From assembly GCF_048773025.1 (NCBI RefSeq), contig NW_027413957.1, forward strand, positions 1,550,001 through 1,614,000: 64,000 nucleotides of DNA, in the 5' to 3' direction. The stretch's first letter is position 1; every line of letters begins with the position of its first letter. Shown in pieces: positions 22,429 through 32,648 of this stretch. The notes below the pieces were generated by a model. That model had not been told where the DNA came from. It searched no databases and saw only the letters and a list, made by a program, of their open reading frames with translations. A program made the translations under genes and the position numbers. Source of the stretch: Camelus bactrianus. Taxonomy: Eukaryota; Chordata; Mammalia; Artiodactyla; Camelidae.

Positions 22429-23925
22429 GTTTGAATTTCCTGCAGTTTTCACTGTAAAACCGAGTTGGAGCTAGTACCTCCCCATATATTTCTGTATGGA
22501 GTGGAGTTTGCAACTGAAAAGAAACCTTGTGTTCCCAACATGCTAGGTGAAGGACGGCTTTCACACACACTTATCCCTCAGAACTGAGCATGTGGAGAGA
22601 CGTTCGTTCATCTAGCACAAAGGGAACAGGTTGAAGGAGAAACTTTTACTCTGGTTTCTCAGTCTGTTTCCTAGTGCCGGTTTGAAGTTCCTGCAGTTTT
22701 CACTGTAAAAGAGAGTTGGAGATAGTACATCCCCATATATGTGTATGGAGTGGAGTTTGCAACTGAAAAGAAACTTTGTGTTCCCAACAAGCTAGGTGAA
22801 GGACGGCTTTTACCCACACATATCTTTAAGAACTGAGCATGTGGAGAGACGTTCATTCATCTAGCACAAAGGGAACAGGTTGCAGGAGAAACATTTACTC
22901 TGGATACTCAGTCTGTTTCTTAGTGCCGGTTTGAAGTTCCTGCAGTTTTCACTATAAAACCGAGTTGGAGCTAGTACCTCCCCATATATTTCTGTATGGA
23001 GTGGAGTTTGCAAATGAAAAGAAACCTTGTGTTCCCAACAAGCTAGGTGAAGGACGGCTTTCACACACACTTATCCCTCAGAACTGAGCATGTGGAGAGA
23101 CGTTCGTTCATCTAGCACAAAGGGAACGGGTTGCAGGAGAAACATTTACTCTGGTTTCTCAGTCTGTTTCCTAGTGCCGGTTTGAATTTCCTGCAGTTTT
23201 CACTGTAAAACAGAGTTGGAGCTAGTACCTCCCCATATATATGTATGGATTGGAGTTTGCAACTGAAAAGAAACTTTTTGTTCCCAACAAACTAGGTGAA
23301 GGGCGGCTTTCACCCACAATTATCTCTCAGAACTAAGCATGTGGAGAGACGTTCGTTCATCTAGCACAAGGGGAACGGGTTGCAGAAAAAACTTTTACTC
23401 TGGTTTCTCAGTCTGTTTCCTAGTGCCGGTTTGAAGTTCCTGCAGTTTTCACTGTAAAACCGAGTTGGAGCTAGTACCTCCCCATATATATGTATGGAGT
23501 AAAGTTTGCATCTGAAAAGAAACTTTGTGTTCCCAACAAGCTAGTTGAAGGACGGCTTTCACACACACATATCTCTAAGAACTGAGCATGTGGAGAGACG
23601 TTCGTTCATCTAGCACAAAGGGAACAGGTTGCAGGAGAAACATTTACCCTGGTTTTTCAGTCTGTTTCCTACTGTCGGTTTGAAGTTCCTGCAGTTTTCA
23701 CTGTAAAACCGAGTTGGAGCTACTACCTCCCCATATATATGTATGGAGTGGATTTTGCAACTGAAAAGAAACCTTGTGTTCCCAACAAGCTAGGTGAAGG
23801 ACGGGTTTCACACACACTTATCTCTCAGAACTGAGCATGTGGAGAGACGTTCGTTCATCTAGCACAAAGGAACGGGTTGCAGGAGAAACTTTTACTCTGG
23901 TTTCTCAGTCTGTTTCCTAGTGCCG
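21929..23925. repeat. Phase-shifted 8-monomer repeat, copy 1 (1,997 bp)
   Basis: Starts at 21929, 22180, 22429, 22680, 22929, 23180, 23429 and 23678. It overlaps the end of the 1,992-bp unit and is repeated 1,997 bp downstream. Shared marks: CTAGGACC (21929), ATCAAGCAC (22180), GAATTTCC with a 251-bp core (22429), GATAGTACATCC and TTTACCCAC (22680), ACTATAAAAC and GGATACTC (22929). 23678 carries CTACTACC, GGATTTTGC and GGGTTTC, variants that dominate the right end of the window. Confidence 0.85.
23180..23428. repeat. Recombinant monomer joining a CAGAG type to a CAATTAT type
   Basis: The left end (GAATTTCC, AACAGAG) is that of the CAGAG/ATGTG subtype, as at 22180. From ACCTCC and GGATTGG onward it matches 21431 (AACAAACTAGG, GGGCGG, CAATTAT, AAGGGGAAC, GCAGAAAAAAC). 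The switch lies near monomer positions 35-50, in or beside inverted repeat 2. It marks where the 8-monomer phase shifts. Confidence 0.7.
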
Positions 23926-25176
23926 GTTTGAAGTTCCTGCAGTTTTCACTGTAAAACCGAGTTGGAGCTAGGACCTCCCCATATATTTCTGTATGGAGTG
24001 GAGTTTGCAACTGAAAAGAAACCTTGTGTTCCCAACAAGCTAGGTGAAGGACGGCTTTCACACACACTTATCCCTCAGAACTGAGCATGTGGAGAGACGT
24101 TCGTTCATCTAGCACAAAGGGAACGGGTTGCAGGAGAAACTTTTACTCTGGTTTCTCAGTCTGTTTCCTAGTGCCGGTTTGAATTTCCTGCAGTTTTCCC
24201 TGTAAAACAGAGTTGGAGCTAGTACATCCCCATATATGTGTATGGAGTGGAGTTTGCAACTGAAAAGAAACTTTGTGTTTCCAACAAGCTAGGTGAAGGA
24301 CGGCTTTCACCCACACATATCTGTAAGAACTGAGCATGTGGAGAGACGTTCGTTCATCAAGCACAAAGGGAACAGGTTGCAGGAGAAACTTTTACTCTGG
24401 TTTCTCAGTCTGTTTCTTAGTGCCGGTTTGAATTTCCTGCAGTTTTCACTGTAAAACCGAGTTGGAGCTAGTACCTCCCCATATATTTCTGTATGGAGTG
24501 GAGTTTGCAACTGAAAAGAAACCTTGTGTTCCCAACATGCTAGGTGAAGGACGGCTTTCACACACACTTATCCCTCAGAACTGAGCATGTGGAGAGACGT
24601 TCGTTCATCTAGCACAAAGGGAACAGGTTGCAGGAGAAACTTTTACTCTGGTTTCTCAGTCTGTTTCCTAGTGCCGGTTTGAAGTTCCTGCAGTTTTCAC
24701 TGTAAAAGAGAGTTGGAGATAGTACATCCCCATATATGTGTATGGAGTGGAGTTTGCAACTGAAAAGAAACTTTGTGTTCCCAACAAGCTAGGTGAAGGA
24801 CGGCTTTTACCCACACATATCTTTAAGAACTGAGCATGTGGAGAGACGTTCATTCATCTAGCACAAAGGGAACAGGTTGCAGGAGAAACATTTACTCTGG
24901 ATACTCAGTCTGTTTCTTAGTGCCGGTTTGAAGTTCCTGCAGTTTTCACTATAAAACCGAGTTGGAGCTAGTACCTCCCCATATATTTCTGTATGGAGTG
25001 GAGTTTGCAAATGAAAAGAAACCTTGTGTTCCCAACAAGCTAGGTGAAGGACGGCTTTCACACACACTTATCCCTCAGAACTGAGCATGTGGAGAGACGT
25101 TCGTTCATCTAGCACAAAGGGAACGGGTTGCAGGAGAAACTTTTACTCTGGTTTCTCAGTCTGTTTCCTAGTGCCG
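23926..25176. repeat. Phase-shifted 8-monomer repeat, copy 2 (5 monomers)
   Basis: Monomers at 23926, 24177, 24426, 24677 and 24926 pair with 21929-23179 at 1,997 bp. Only a few differences are visible, for example TTCCCTGTAAAAC at 24177 and GAAGGAG versus GCAGGAG near 22633/24630. The match stops at 25177, where a complete CAGAG/ATGTG monomer stands in place of the recombinant monomer at 23180. Confidence 0.85.
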
Positions 25177-25924
25177 GTTTGAATTTCCTGCAGTTTTCAC
25201 TGTAAAACAGAGTTGGAGCTAGTACATCCCCATATATGTGTATGGAGTGGAGTTTGCAACTGAAAAGAAACTTTGTGTTTCCAACAAGCTAGGTGAAGGA
25301 CGGCTTTCACCCACACATATCTGTAAGAACTGAGCATGTGGAGAGACGTTCGTTCATCTAGCACAAAGGGAACAGGTTGCAGGAGAAACTTTTACTCTGG
25401 TTTCTCAGTCTGTTTCTTAGTGCCGGTTTGAAGTTCCTGCAGTTTTCACTGTAAAACCGAGTTGGAGCTAGTACCTGCCCATATATTTCTGTATGGAGTG
25501 GAGTTTGCAACTGAAAAGAAACCTTGTGTTCCCAACATGCTAGGTGAAGGACGGCTTTCACACACACTTTTCCCTCAGAACTGAGCATGTGGAGAGACGT
25601 TCGTTCATCTAGCACAAAGGGAACAGGTTGCAGGAGAAACTTTTACTCTGGTTTCTCAGTCTGTTTTCTAGTGCCGGTTTGAAGTTCCTGCAGTTTTCAC
25701 TGTAAAACAGAGTTGGAGCTAGTACATCCCCATATATGTGTATGGAGTGGAGTTTGCAACTGAAAAGAAACTTTGTGTTCCCAACAAGCTAGGTGAAGGA
25801 CGGCTTTAACACCCGCTTATATCTCAGAACTGAGCATGTGGAGAGACGTTCGTTCATCTAGCACAAAGAAACGGGTTGCAGGAGAAACTTTTACTCTGGT
25901 TTCTCAGTCTGTTTCCTAGTGCCG
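25177..25924. repeat. Three monomers: CAGAG, ATTTCTG and TTAACACCC types
   Basis: 25177 (249 bp, CTGTAAG), 25426 (251 bp, ACCTGCCC, TTTTCCCTCAG) and 25677 (248 bp, TTAACACCCGC, AAAGAAACGG) resemble the triplet at 4737-5484. The rare ACCTGCCC and TTTTCCCTCAG marks reappear at 28914, 3,488 bp away, linking this stretch to the shortened copy there. Confidence 0.8.
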
Positions 25925-27413
25925 GTTTGAAGTTCCTGCAGTTTTCACTGTAAAACCGAGTTGGAGCTAGTACCTCCCCATATATATGTATGGATTGGAG
26001 TTTGCAACTGAAAAGAAACTTTGTGTTCCCAACAAGCTAGGTGAAGGACGGCTTTCACACACACTTATCTCTCAGAACTGAGCATGTGGAGAGACGTTCG
26101 TTCATCTAGCACAAAGAACGGGTTGCAGGAGAAACTTTTACTCTGGTTTCTCAGTCTGTTTCTTAGTGCCGGTTTGAAGTTCCTGCAGTTTTCACTGTAA
26201 AACCGAGTTGGAGCTAGTACCTCCCCATATATATGTATGGAGTGGAGTTTGCAACTGAAAAGAAACCTTGTGTTCCCAACAAGCTAGGTGAAGGACGGCT
26301 TTCACACACACTTATCTCTCAGAACTGAGCATGTGGAGAGACGTTCGTTCATCTAGCACAAAGGGAACGGGTTGCAGTAGAAACTTTTCTCTGGTTTCTC
26401 AGTCTGTTTCCTAGTGCCGGTTTGAAGTTCCTACAGTTTTCACTGTAAAACCGAGTTGGAGCTAGTACCTCCCCATATATATGTATGGATTGGAGTTTGC
26501 AACTGAAAAGAAACTTTGTGTTCCCAACAAACTAGGTGAAGGGCGGCTTTCACCCACAATTATCTCTCAGAACTAAGCATGTGGAGAGACGTTCGTTCAT
26601 CTAGCACAAGGGGAACGGGTTGCAGAAAAAACTTTTACTCTGGTTTCTCAGTCTGTTTCCTAGTGCCGGTTTGAAGTTCCTGCAGTTTTCACTGTAAAAC
26701 CGAGTTGGAGCTAGTACCTCCCCATATATATGTATGGATTGGAGTTTGCAACTGAAAAGAAACTTTGTGTTCCCAACAAGCTAGGTGAAGGACGGCTTTC
26801 ACACACACTTATATCTCAGAACTGAGCATGTGGAGAGACGTTCGTTCATCTAGCACAAAGAAACGCGTTGCAGGAGAAACTTTTACTCTGGTTTCTCAGT
26901 CTGTTTCTTAGTGCCGGTTTGAAGTTCCTGCAGTTTTCACTGTAAAACCGATTTGGAGCAAGTACCTCCCCATATATATGTATGGAGTGGATTTTGCAAC
27001 TGAAAAGAAACCTTGTGTTCCCAACAAGCTAGGTGAAGGACGGCTTTCACACACACTTATCTCTCAGAACTGAGCATGTGGAGAGACGTTCGTTCATCTA
27101 GCACAAAGAGAACGGGTTGCAGTAGAAACTTTTCTCTGGTTTCTCAGTCTGTTTCCTAGTGCCGGTTTGAAGTTCCTACAGTTTTCACTGTAAAACCGAG
27201 TTGGAGCTAGTACCTCCCCATATATATGTATGGATTGGAGTTTGCAACTGAAAAGAAACTTTGTGTTCCCAACAAACTAGGTGAAGGGCGGCTTTCACCC
27301 ACAATTATCTCTCAGAACTAAGCATGTGGAGAGACGTTCGTTCATCTAACACAAGGGGAACGGGTTGCAGAAAAAACTTTTACTCTGGTTTCTCAGTCTG
27401 TTTCCTAGTGCCG
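25925..27413. repeat. Tandem duplication of a three-monomer unit (744 and 745 bp)
   Basis: 25925, 26172 and 26420 are followed by 26669, 26917 and 27165 of the same three subtypes: GGATTGG with AACAAGCTAGG; a monomer with CAGTAGAAAC and TTCTCTGG; and CTACAG with GGATTGG, GGGCGG and CAATTAT. The second unit starts with a monomer whose right part (TTATATCTCAG, AAAGAAACG) resembles the TTAACACCC subtype, so it too may be recombinant. The same trimer is part of the 8-monomer unit at 18.9 and 20.9 kb. Confidence 0.8.
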
Positions 27414-28162
27414 GTTTGAAGTTCCTGCAGTTTTCACTGTAAAAACGAGTTGGAGCTAGTACCTCCCCATATATATGTATGGAGTAAAGTTTGCATCTGA
27501 AAAGAAACTTTGTGTTCCCAACAAGCTAGTTGAAGGACGGCTTTCACACACACATATCTCTAAGAACTGAGCATGTGGAGAGACGTTCGTTCATCTAGCA
27601 CAAAGGGAACAGGTTGCAGGAGAAACATTTACTCTGGTTTCTCAGTCTGTTTCCTAGTGCCGGTTTGAAGTTCCTGCAGTTTTCACTGTAAAACCGAGTT
27701 GGAGCTAGGACCTCCCCATATATTTCTGTATGGAGTGGAGTTTGCAACTGAAAAGAAACCTTGTGTTCCCAACAAGCTAGGTGAAGGACGGCTTTCACAC
27801 ACACTTATCCCTCAGAACTGAGCATGTGGAGAGACGTTCGTTCATCTAGCACAAAGGGAACAGGTTGCAGGAGAAACTTTTACTCTGGTTTCTCAGTCTG
27901 TTTCCTAGTGCCGGTTTGAATTTCCTGCAGTTTTCACTGTAAAACAGAGTTGGAGCTAGTACATCCCCATATATGTGTATGGAGTGGAGTTTGCAACTGA
28001 AAAGAAACTTTGTGTTTCCAACAAGCTAGGTGAAGGACGGCTTTCACCCACACATATCTGTAAGAACTGAGCATGTGGAGAGACGTTCGTTCATCTAGCA
28101 CAAAGGGAACAGGTTGCAGGAGAAACTTTTACTCTGGTTTCTCAGTCTGTTTCTTAGTGCCG

Positions 28163-28413
28163 GTTTGAATTTCCTGCAGTTTTCACTGTAAAACCGAGTT
28201 GGAGCTAGTACCTCCACATATATTTCTGTATGGAGTGGAGTTTGCAACTGAAAAGAAACCTTGTGTTCCCAACAAGCTAGGTGAAGGACGGCTTTCACCC
28301 ACACATATCTTTAAGAACTGAGCATGTGGAGAGACGTTCGTTCATCTAGCACAAAGGGAACAGGTTGCAGGAGAAACATTTACTCTGGATACTCAGTCTG
28401 TTTCTTAGTGCCG
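28163..28413. repeat. Recombinant monomer (24426 left part, 24677 right part)
   Basis: The left part (GAATTTCC, 251-bp ATTTCTG core, AAACCTTG) matches 24426. The right part (CACCCACAC, CTTTAAG, then GGATACTC) matches 24677. In the source the two stand side by side; here there is one, so a single monomer length is lost. The switch is near monomer positions 105-135. Confidence 0.75.
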
Positions 28414-28913
28414 GTTTGAAGTTCCTGCAGTTTTCACTATAAAACCGAGTTGGAGCTAGTACCTCCCCATATATTTCTGTATGGAGTGGAGTTTGCAAAT
28501 GAAAAGAAACCTTGTGTTCCCAACAAGCTAGGTGAAGGACGGCTTTCACACAGACTTATCCCTCAGAACTGAGCATGTGGAGAGACGTTCGTTCATCTAG
28601 CACAAAGGGAACGGGTTGCAGGAGAAACTTTTACTCTGGTTTCTCAGTCTGTTTCCTAATGCCGGTTTGAATTTCCTGCAGTTTTCACTGTAAAACAGAG
28701 TTGGAGCTAGTACATCCCCATATATGTGTATGGAGTGGAGTTTGCAACTGAAAAGAAACTTTGTGTTTCCAACAAGCTAGGTGAAGGACGGCTTTCACCC
28801 ACACATATCTGTAAGAACTGAGCATGTGGAGAGACGTTCGTTCATCTAGCACAAAGGGAACAGGTTGCAGGAGAAACTTTTACTCTGGTTTCTCAGTCTG
28901 TTTCTTAGTGCCG

Positions 28914-29163
28914 GTTTGAAGTTCCTGCAGTTTTCACTGTAAAACCGAGTTGGAGCTAGTACCTGCCCATATATTTCTGTATGGAGTGGAGTTTGCAACT
29001 GAAAAGAAACCTTGTGTTCCCAACATGCTAGGTGAAGGACGGCTTTCACACACACTTTTCCCTCAGAACTGAGCATGTGGAGAGACGTTCGTTCATCTAG
29101 CACAAAGAAACGGGTTGCAGGAGAAACTTTTACTTTGGTTTCTCAGTCTGTTTCCTAGTGCCG
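28914..29163. repeat. Recombinant monomer (25426 left part, 25677 right end)
   Basis: The only 250-bp monomer in the window. It carries ACCTGCCC, ATTTCTG and TTTTCCCTCAG of 25426, then AAAGAAACGG and TACTTTGG of the TTAACACCC subtype. Its length is what adding the +2 core and the -1 deletion to 249 predicts. The switch is at about monomer positions 155-190, in the near-invariant block. Confidence 0.75.
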
Positions 29164-32100
29164 GTTTGAAGTTCCTGCAGTTTTCACTGCAAAACCGAGT
29201 TGGAGCTAGTACCTCCCCATATATATGTATGGAGTGGAGTTTGCAACTGAAAAGAAACTTTGTGTTTCCAACAAGCTAGGTGAAGGACGGCTTTCACCCA
29301 CACATATCTGTAAGAACTGAGCATGTGGAGAGACGTTCGTTCATCTAGCACAAAGGGAACAGGTTGCAGGAGAAACATTTACTCTGGATTCTCAGTCTGT
29401 TTCTTAGTGCCGGTTTGAAGTTCCTGCAGTTTTCACTATAAAACCGAGTTGGAGCTAGTACCTCCCCATATATTTCTGTATGGAGTGGAGTTTGCAAATG
29501 AAAAGAAACCTTGTGTTCCCAACAAGCTAGGTGAAGGACGGCTTTCACACACACTTATCTCTCAGAACTGAGCATGTGGAGAGACGTTTGTTCATCTAGC
29601 TCAAAAGGAAAGGTTTGCAGGAGAAACTTTTACTCTGGTTTCTCAATCTGTTTCCTAGTGCCGGTTTGAAGTTCCTGCAGTTTTCACTGTAAAACCGAGT
29701 TGGAGCTAGTACCTCCCCATATATATGTATGGAGTGGAGTTTGCAACTGAAAAGAAACTTTGTGTTCCCAACAAACTAGGTTAAGGACGGCTTTCACACA
29801 CACATATCTCTGAGAACTGAGCATGTGGAGAGACATTCGTTCATCTAGCACAAAAGGAACGGGTTGCAGGAGAAACTTTTACTCTAGTTTCTCAGTCTGT
29901 TTCCTAGTGCCGGTTTGAAGTTCCTGCAAATTTCACTGTAAAACCGAGTTGGAGCTAGTACCTCCCCATATATATGTATGGAGTGGAGTTTGCAATGAAA
30001 AGAAACTTTGTGTTCCCAACAAGCTAGGTGAAGGACGGCTTTCACACACACTTATCTCTCAGAACGGAGCATGTGGAGAGACGTTCGTTCATCTAGCAAA
30101 AAGGGAACGGGTTGAAGGAGAATCTTTTACTCTGGTTTCTAAGTCTGTTTCGTAGTGCCGGTTTGTATTTCCTGCAGTTTTCACTGTAAAACCGAGTTTG
30201 AGCTAGTACCTCCCCATATATATGTATGGAGTGGAGTTTGCAACTGAAAAGAAACCTTGTATTCCCAACAAGCTAGATGAAGGACGGCTTTCACACACAC
30301 TTATCTCTTCGAACAGCGCATGTGGAGAGACGTTCGTTCATCTAGCACAAAGGGAACGGGTTGCAGGAGAAATTTTTACTCTGGTTTCTCAGTCTGTTTC
30401 TAAGTGCCGGTTTGAAGTTCCTGCAGTTTTCACTGTAAAACCGAGTTGGAGCTAGTACCTCCCCATATATATGTATGGAGTGGTTTTTGCAACTGAAAAG
30501 AAACCTTGTGTTCCCAACAAGCTAGGTGAAGGACGGCTTTCACACACACTTATCTCTCAGAACTGAGCATGTGGAGAGACTTTCGTTCATCTAGCACAAA
30601 GGAACGGGTTGCAGGAGAAACTTTTACTCTGGTTTCTCAGTCTGTTTCCTAGTGCCGGTTTGAAGTTCCTGCAGTTTTCACTGTAAAACCGAGTTGGAGC
30701 TAGTACCTCCCCATATATTTCTATATGGAGTGGAGTTTGCAACTGAAAAGAAACCTTGTGTTCCCAACAAGCTAGGTGAAGGACGGCTTTCACACACTCA
30801 TATCTCTCAGAACTGAGCATGTGGAGGGACGTTTTTTCATCTAGGTCAATAGGAACGGGTTGCAGGAGAAACTTTTACTCTGGTTTCTCAATCTGTTTCC
30901 TAGTGCCGGTTTGAAGTTCCTGCAATTTTCACTGTAAAACCGAGTTGGAGCTAGTACCTCCCCATATATATGTATGGAGTGGAGTTTGCAACTGAAAAGA
31001 AACTGTGTGTTCCCAACAAACTAGGTTAAGGACGGCTTTCACACACACTTATCTCTTAGAACTGAGCATGTGGAGAGACGTTCGTTCATCTAGCACAAAA
31101 GGAACGGGTTGCAGGAGAAACTTTTACTCTGGTTTCTCAGTCTGTTTCCTAGTGCCGGTTTGAAGTTCCTGCAATTTTCACTGTAAAACCGAGTTGGACC
31201 TAGTACCTCCCCATATATATGTATGGAGTGGAGTTTGCAATGAAAAGAAACTTTGTGTTCCCAACAAGCTAGGTGAAGGACGGCTTTCACACAGACTTAT
31301 CTCTCAGAACGGAGCATGTGGAGAGACTTTCGTTCATCTAGCACAAAGGGAACGGGTGGCAGGAGAAACTTTCACTCTGGTTTCTCAGTCTGTTTCCTAG
31401 TGCCGGTTTGAAGTTCCTGCAGTTTTCACTGTAAAACCGAGTTGGAGGTAGTACCTCCCCATATATTTGTATGGAGTGGAGTTTGCAACTGAAAAGAAAC
31501 TTTGTGTTCCCAAGAAGCTAGGTGAAGGACGGCTTTCACACACACTTATCTCTCAGAACTGAGCATGTGGAGAGACATTCGTTCAACTAGCACAAAGGGA
31601 ACGGGTTGCAGGGGAAACTTTCATTCTGGTTTCTCAGTCTGTTTCTTTGTGCCGGTTTGAAGTTCCTGCAGTTTTCACTGTAAAACCGAGTTGGAGCTAG
31701 TACCTCCCCATATATATGTATGGAGTGGAGTTTGCAACTGAAAAGAAACCTTGTGTTTCCAACAAGCTAGGTGAAGGACGGCTTTCACACACACTTATCT
31801 CTCAGAACTGAGCATGTGGAGAGACGTTCGTTCATCTAGCACAAAGGGAACGGGTTGCAGGAGAAAGTTTTACGCTGGTTTCTCAGTCTGTTTCCTAGTG
31901 CCGGGTTGAAGTTCCTGCAGTTTTCACAGTAAAACGAGTTGGAGCTAGTACCTCCCCATATATATGTAAGGAGTGGAGTTTGCAACTGAAAATAACTTTG
32001 TGTTCCCAACAAGCTAGGTGAAGGACGGGTTTCACACACACTTATCTCTCAGAACTGAGCATGTGGAGAGACGTTCGTTCATCTAGCACAAAGGGAACGG

Positions 32101-32648
32101 GTTGCAGGAGAAACTTTTACTCTGGTTTCTCAATGTGTTTCCTAGTGGCGGTTTGAAGTTCCTGCAGTTTTCACAGTAAAAGCGAGTTGGAGCTCGTACC
32201 TCCCCATATATATGTATGGAGTGGAGTTTGCAACTGAAAAGAAACTTTGTGTTCCCAACAAACTAGGTGAAGGAAGGCTTTCACACACACTTATCTCTCA
32301 GAACTAAGCATGTGGAGAGACCTTCGTTCATCTAGCACAAAGGGAACGGGTTGCAGGAGAAACTTTTACTCTGGGTTCTCAGTCTGTTTCCTAGTGCCGG
32401 TTTGAAGTTCCTGCAGTTTTCACTGTAAAACCGAGTTGGAGCTCGTACCTCCCCATATATATGTATGAAGTGGAGTTTGCAACTGAAAAGAAAATTTGTG
32501 TTCCCAACAAGCTAGGTGAAGGACGGTATTCACACACACTTATCTCTCAGAACTGAGCATGTGGAGAGACGTTCGTTCATCTAGCACAAAGGGAACGGGT
32601 TGCAGGAGAAACTTTTACTCTGGTTTCTCAGTCTGTTTCCTAGTGGCG
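29164..32648. repeat. 14-monomer variant of the 11-18 kb unit
   Basis: 29164 to 30410 follow 12220 to 13466 (TTTCC/CTGTAAG; ACTATAAAAC; AGGTTA; GCAATG; TTCGAACAGCGC; GGTTTTTGC). Two extra monomers follow: 30658 (core ATTTCTATATGG, 251 bp) and 30909 (like 250). Then comes the cassette at 31158, 31406, 31655 and 31904, and 32151 and 32400 matching 14709 and 18445. 31904 is 247 bp because of small deletions. The two added monomers distinguish this unit from the one at 11-18 kb. Confidence 0.8.

Larger units (their letters stand above)
27414..29163. repeat. Shortened copy of the 23.4-25.9 kb series (7 monomers)
   Basis: 27414, 27663, 27914, 28163, 28414, 28665 and 28914 follow the order found at 23429 and 23926-25924 but lack monomers. 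The offset to the source is 3,737 bp before 28163 and 3,488 bp after it. Two monomers, 28163 and 28914, join left and right parts of neighbours in the source. Confidence 0.8.
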
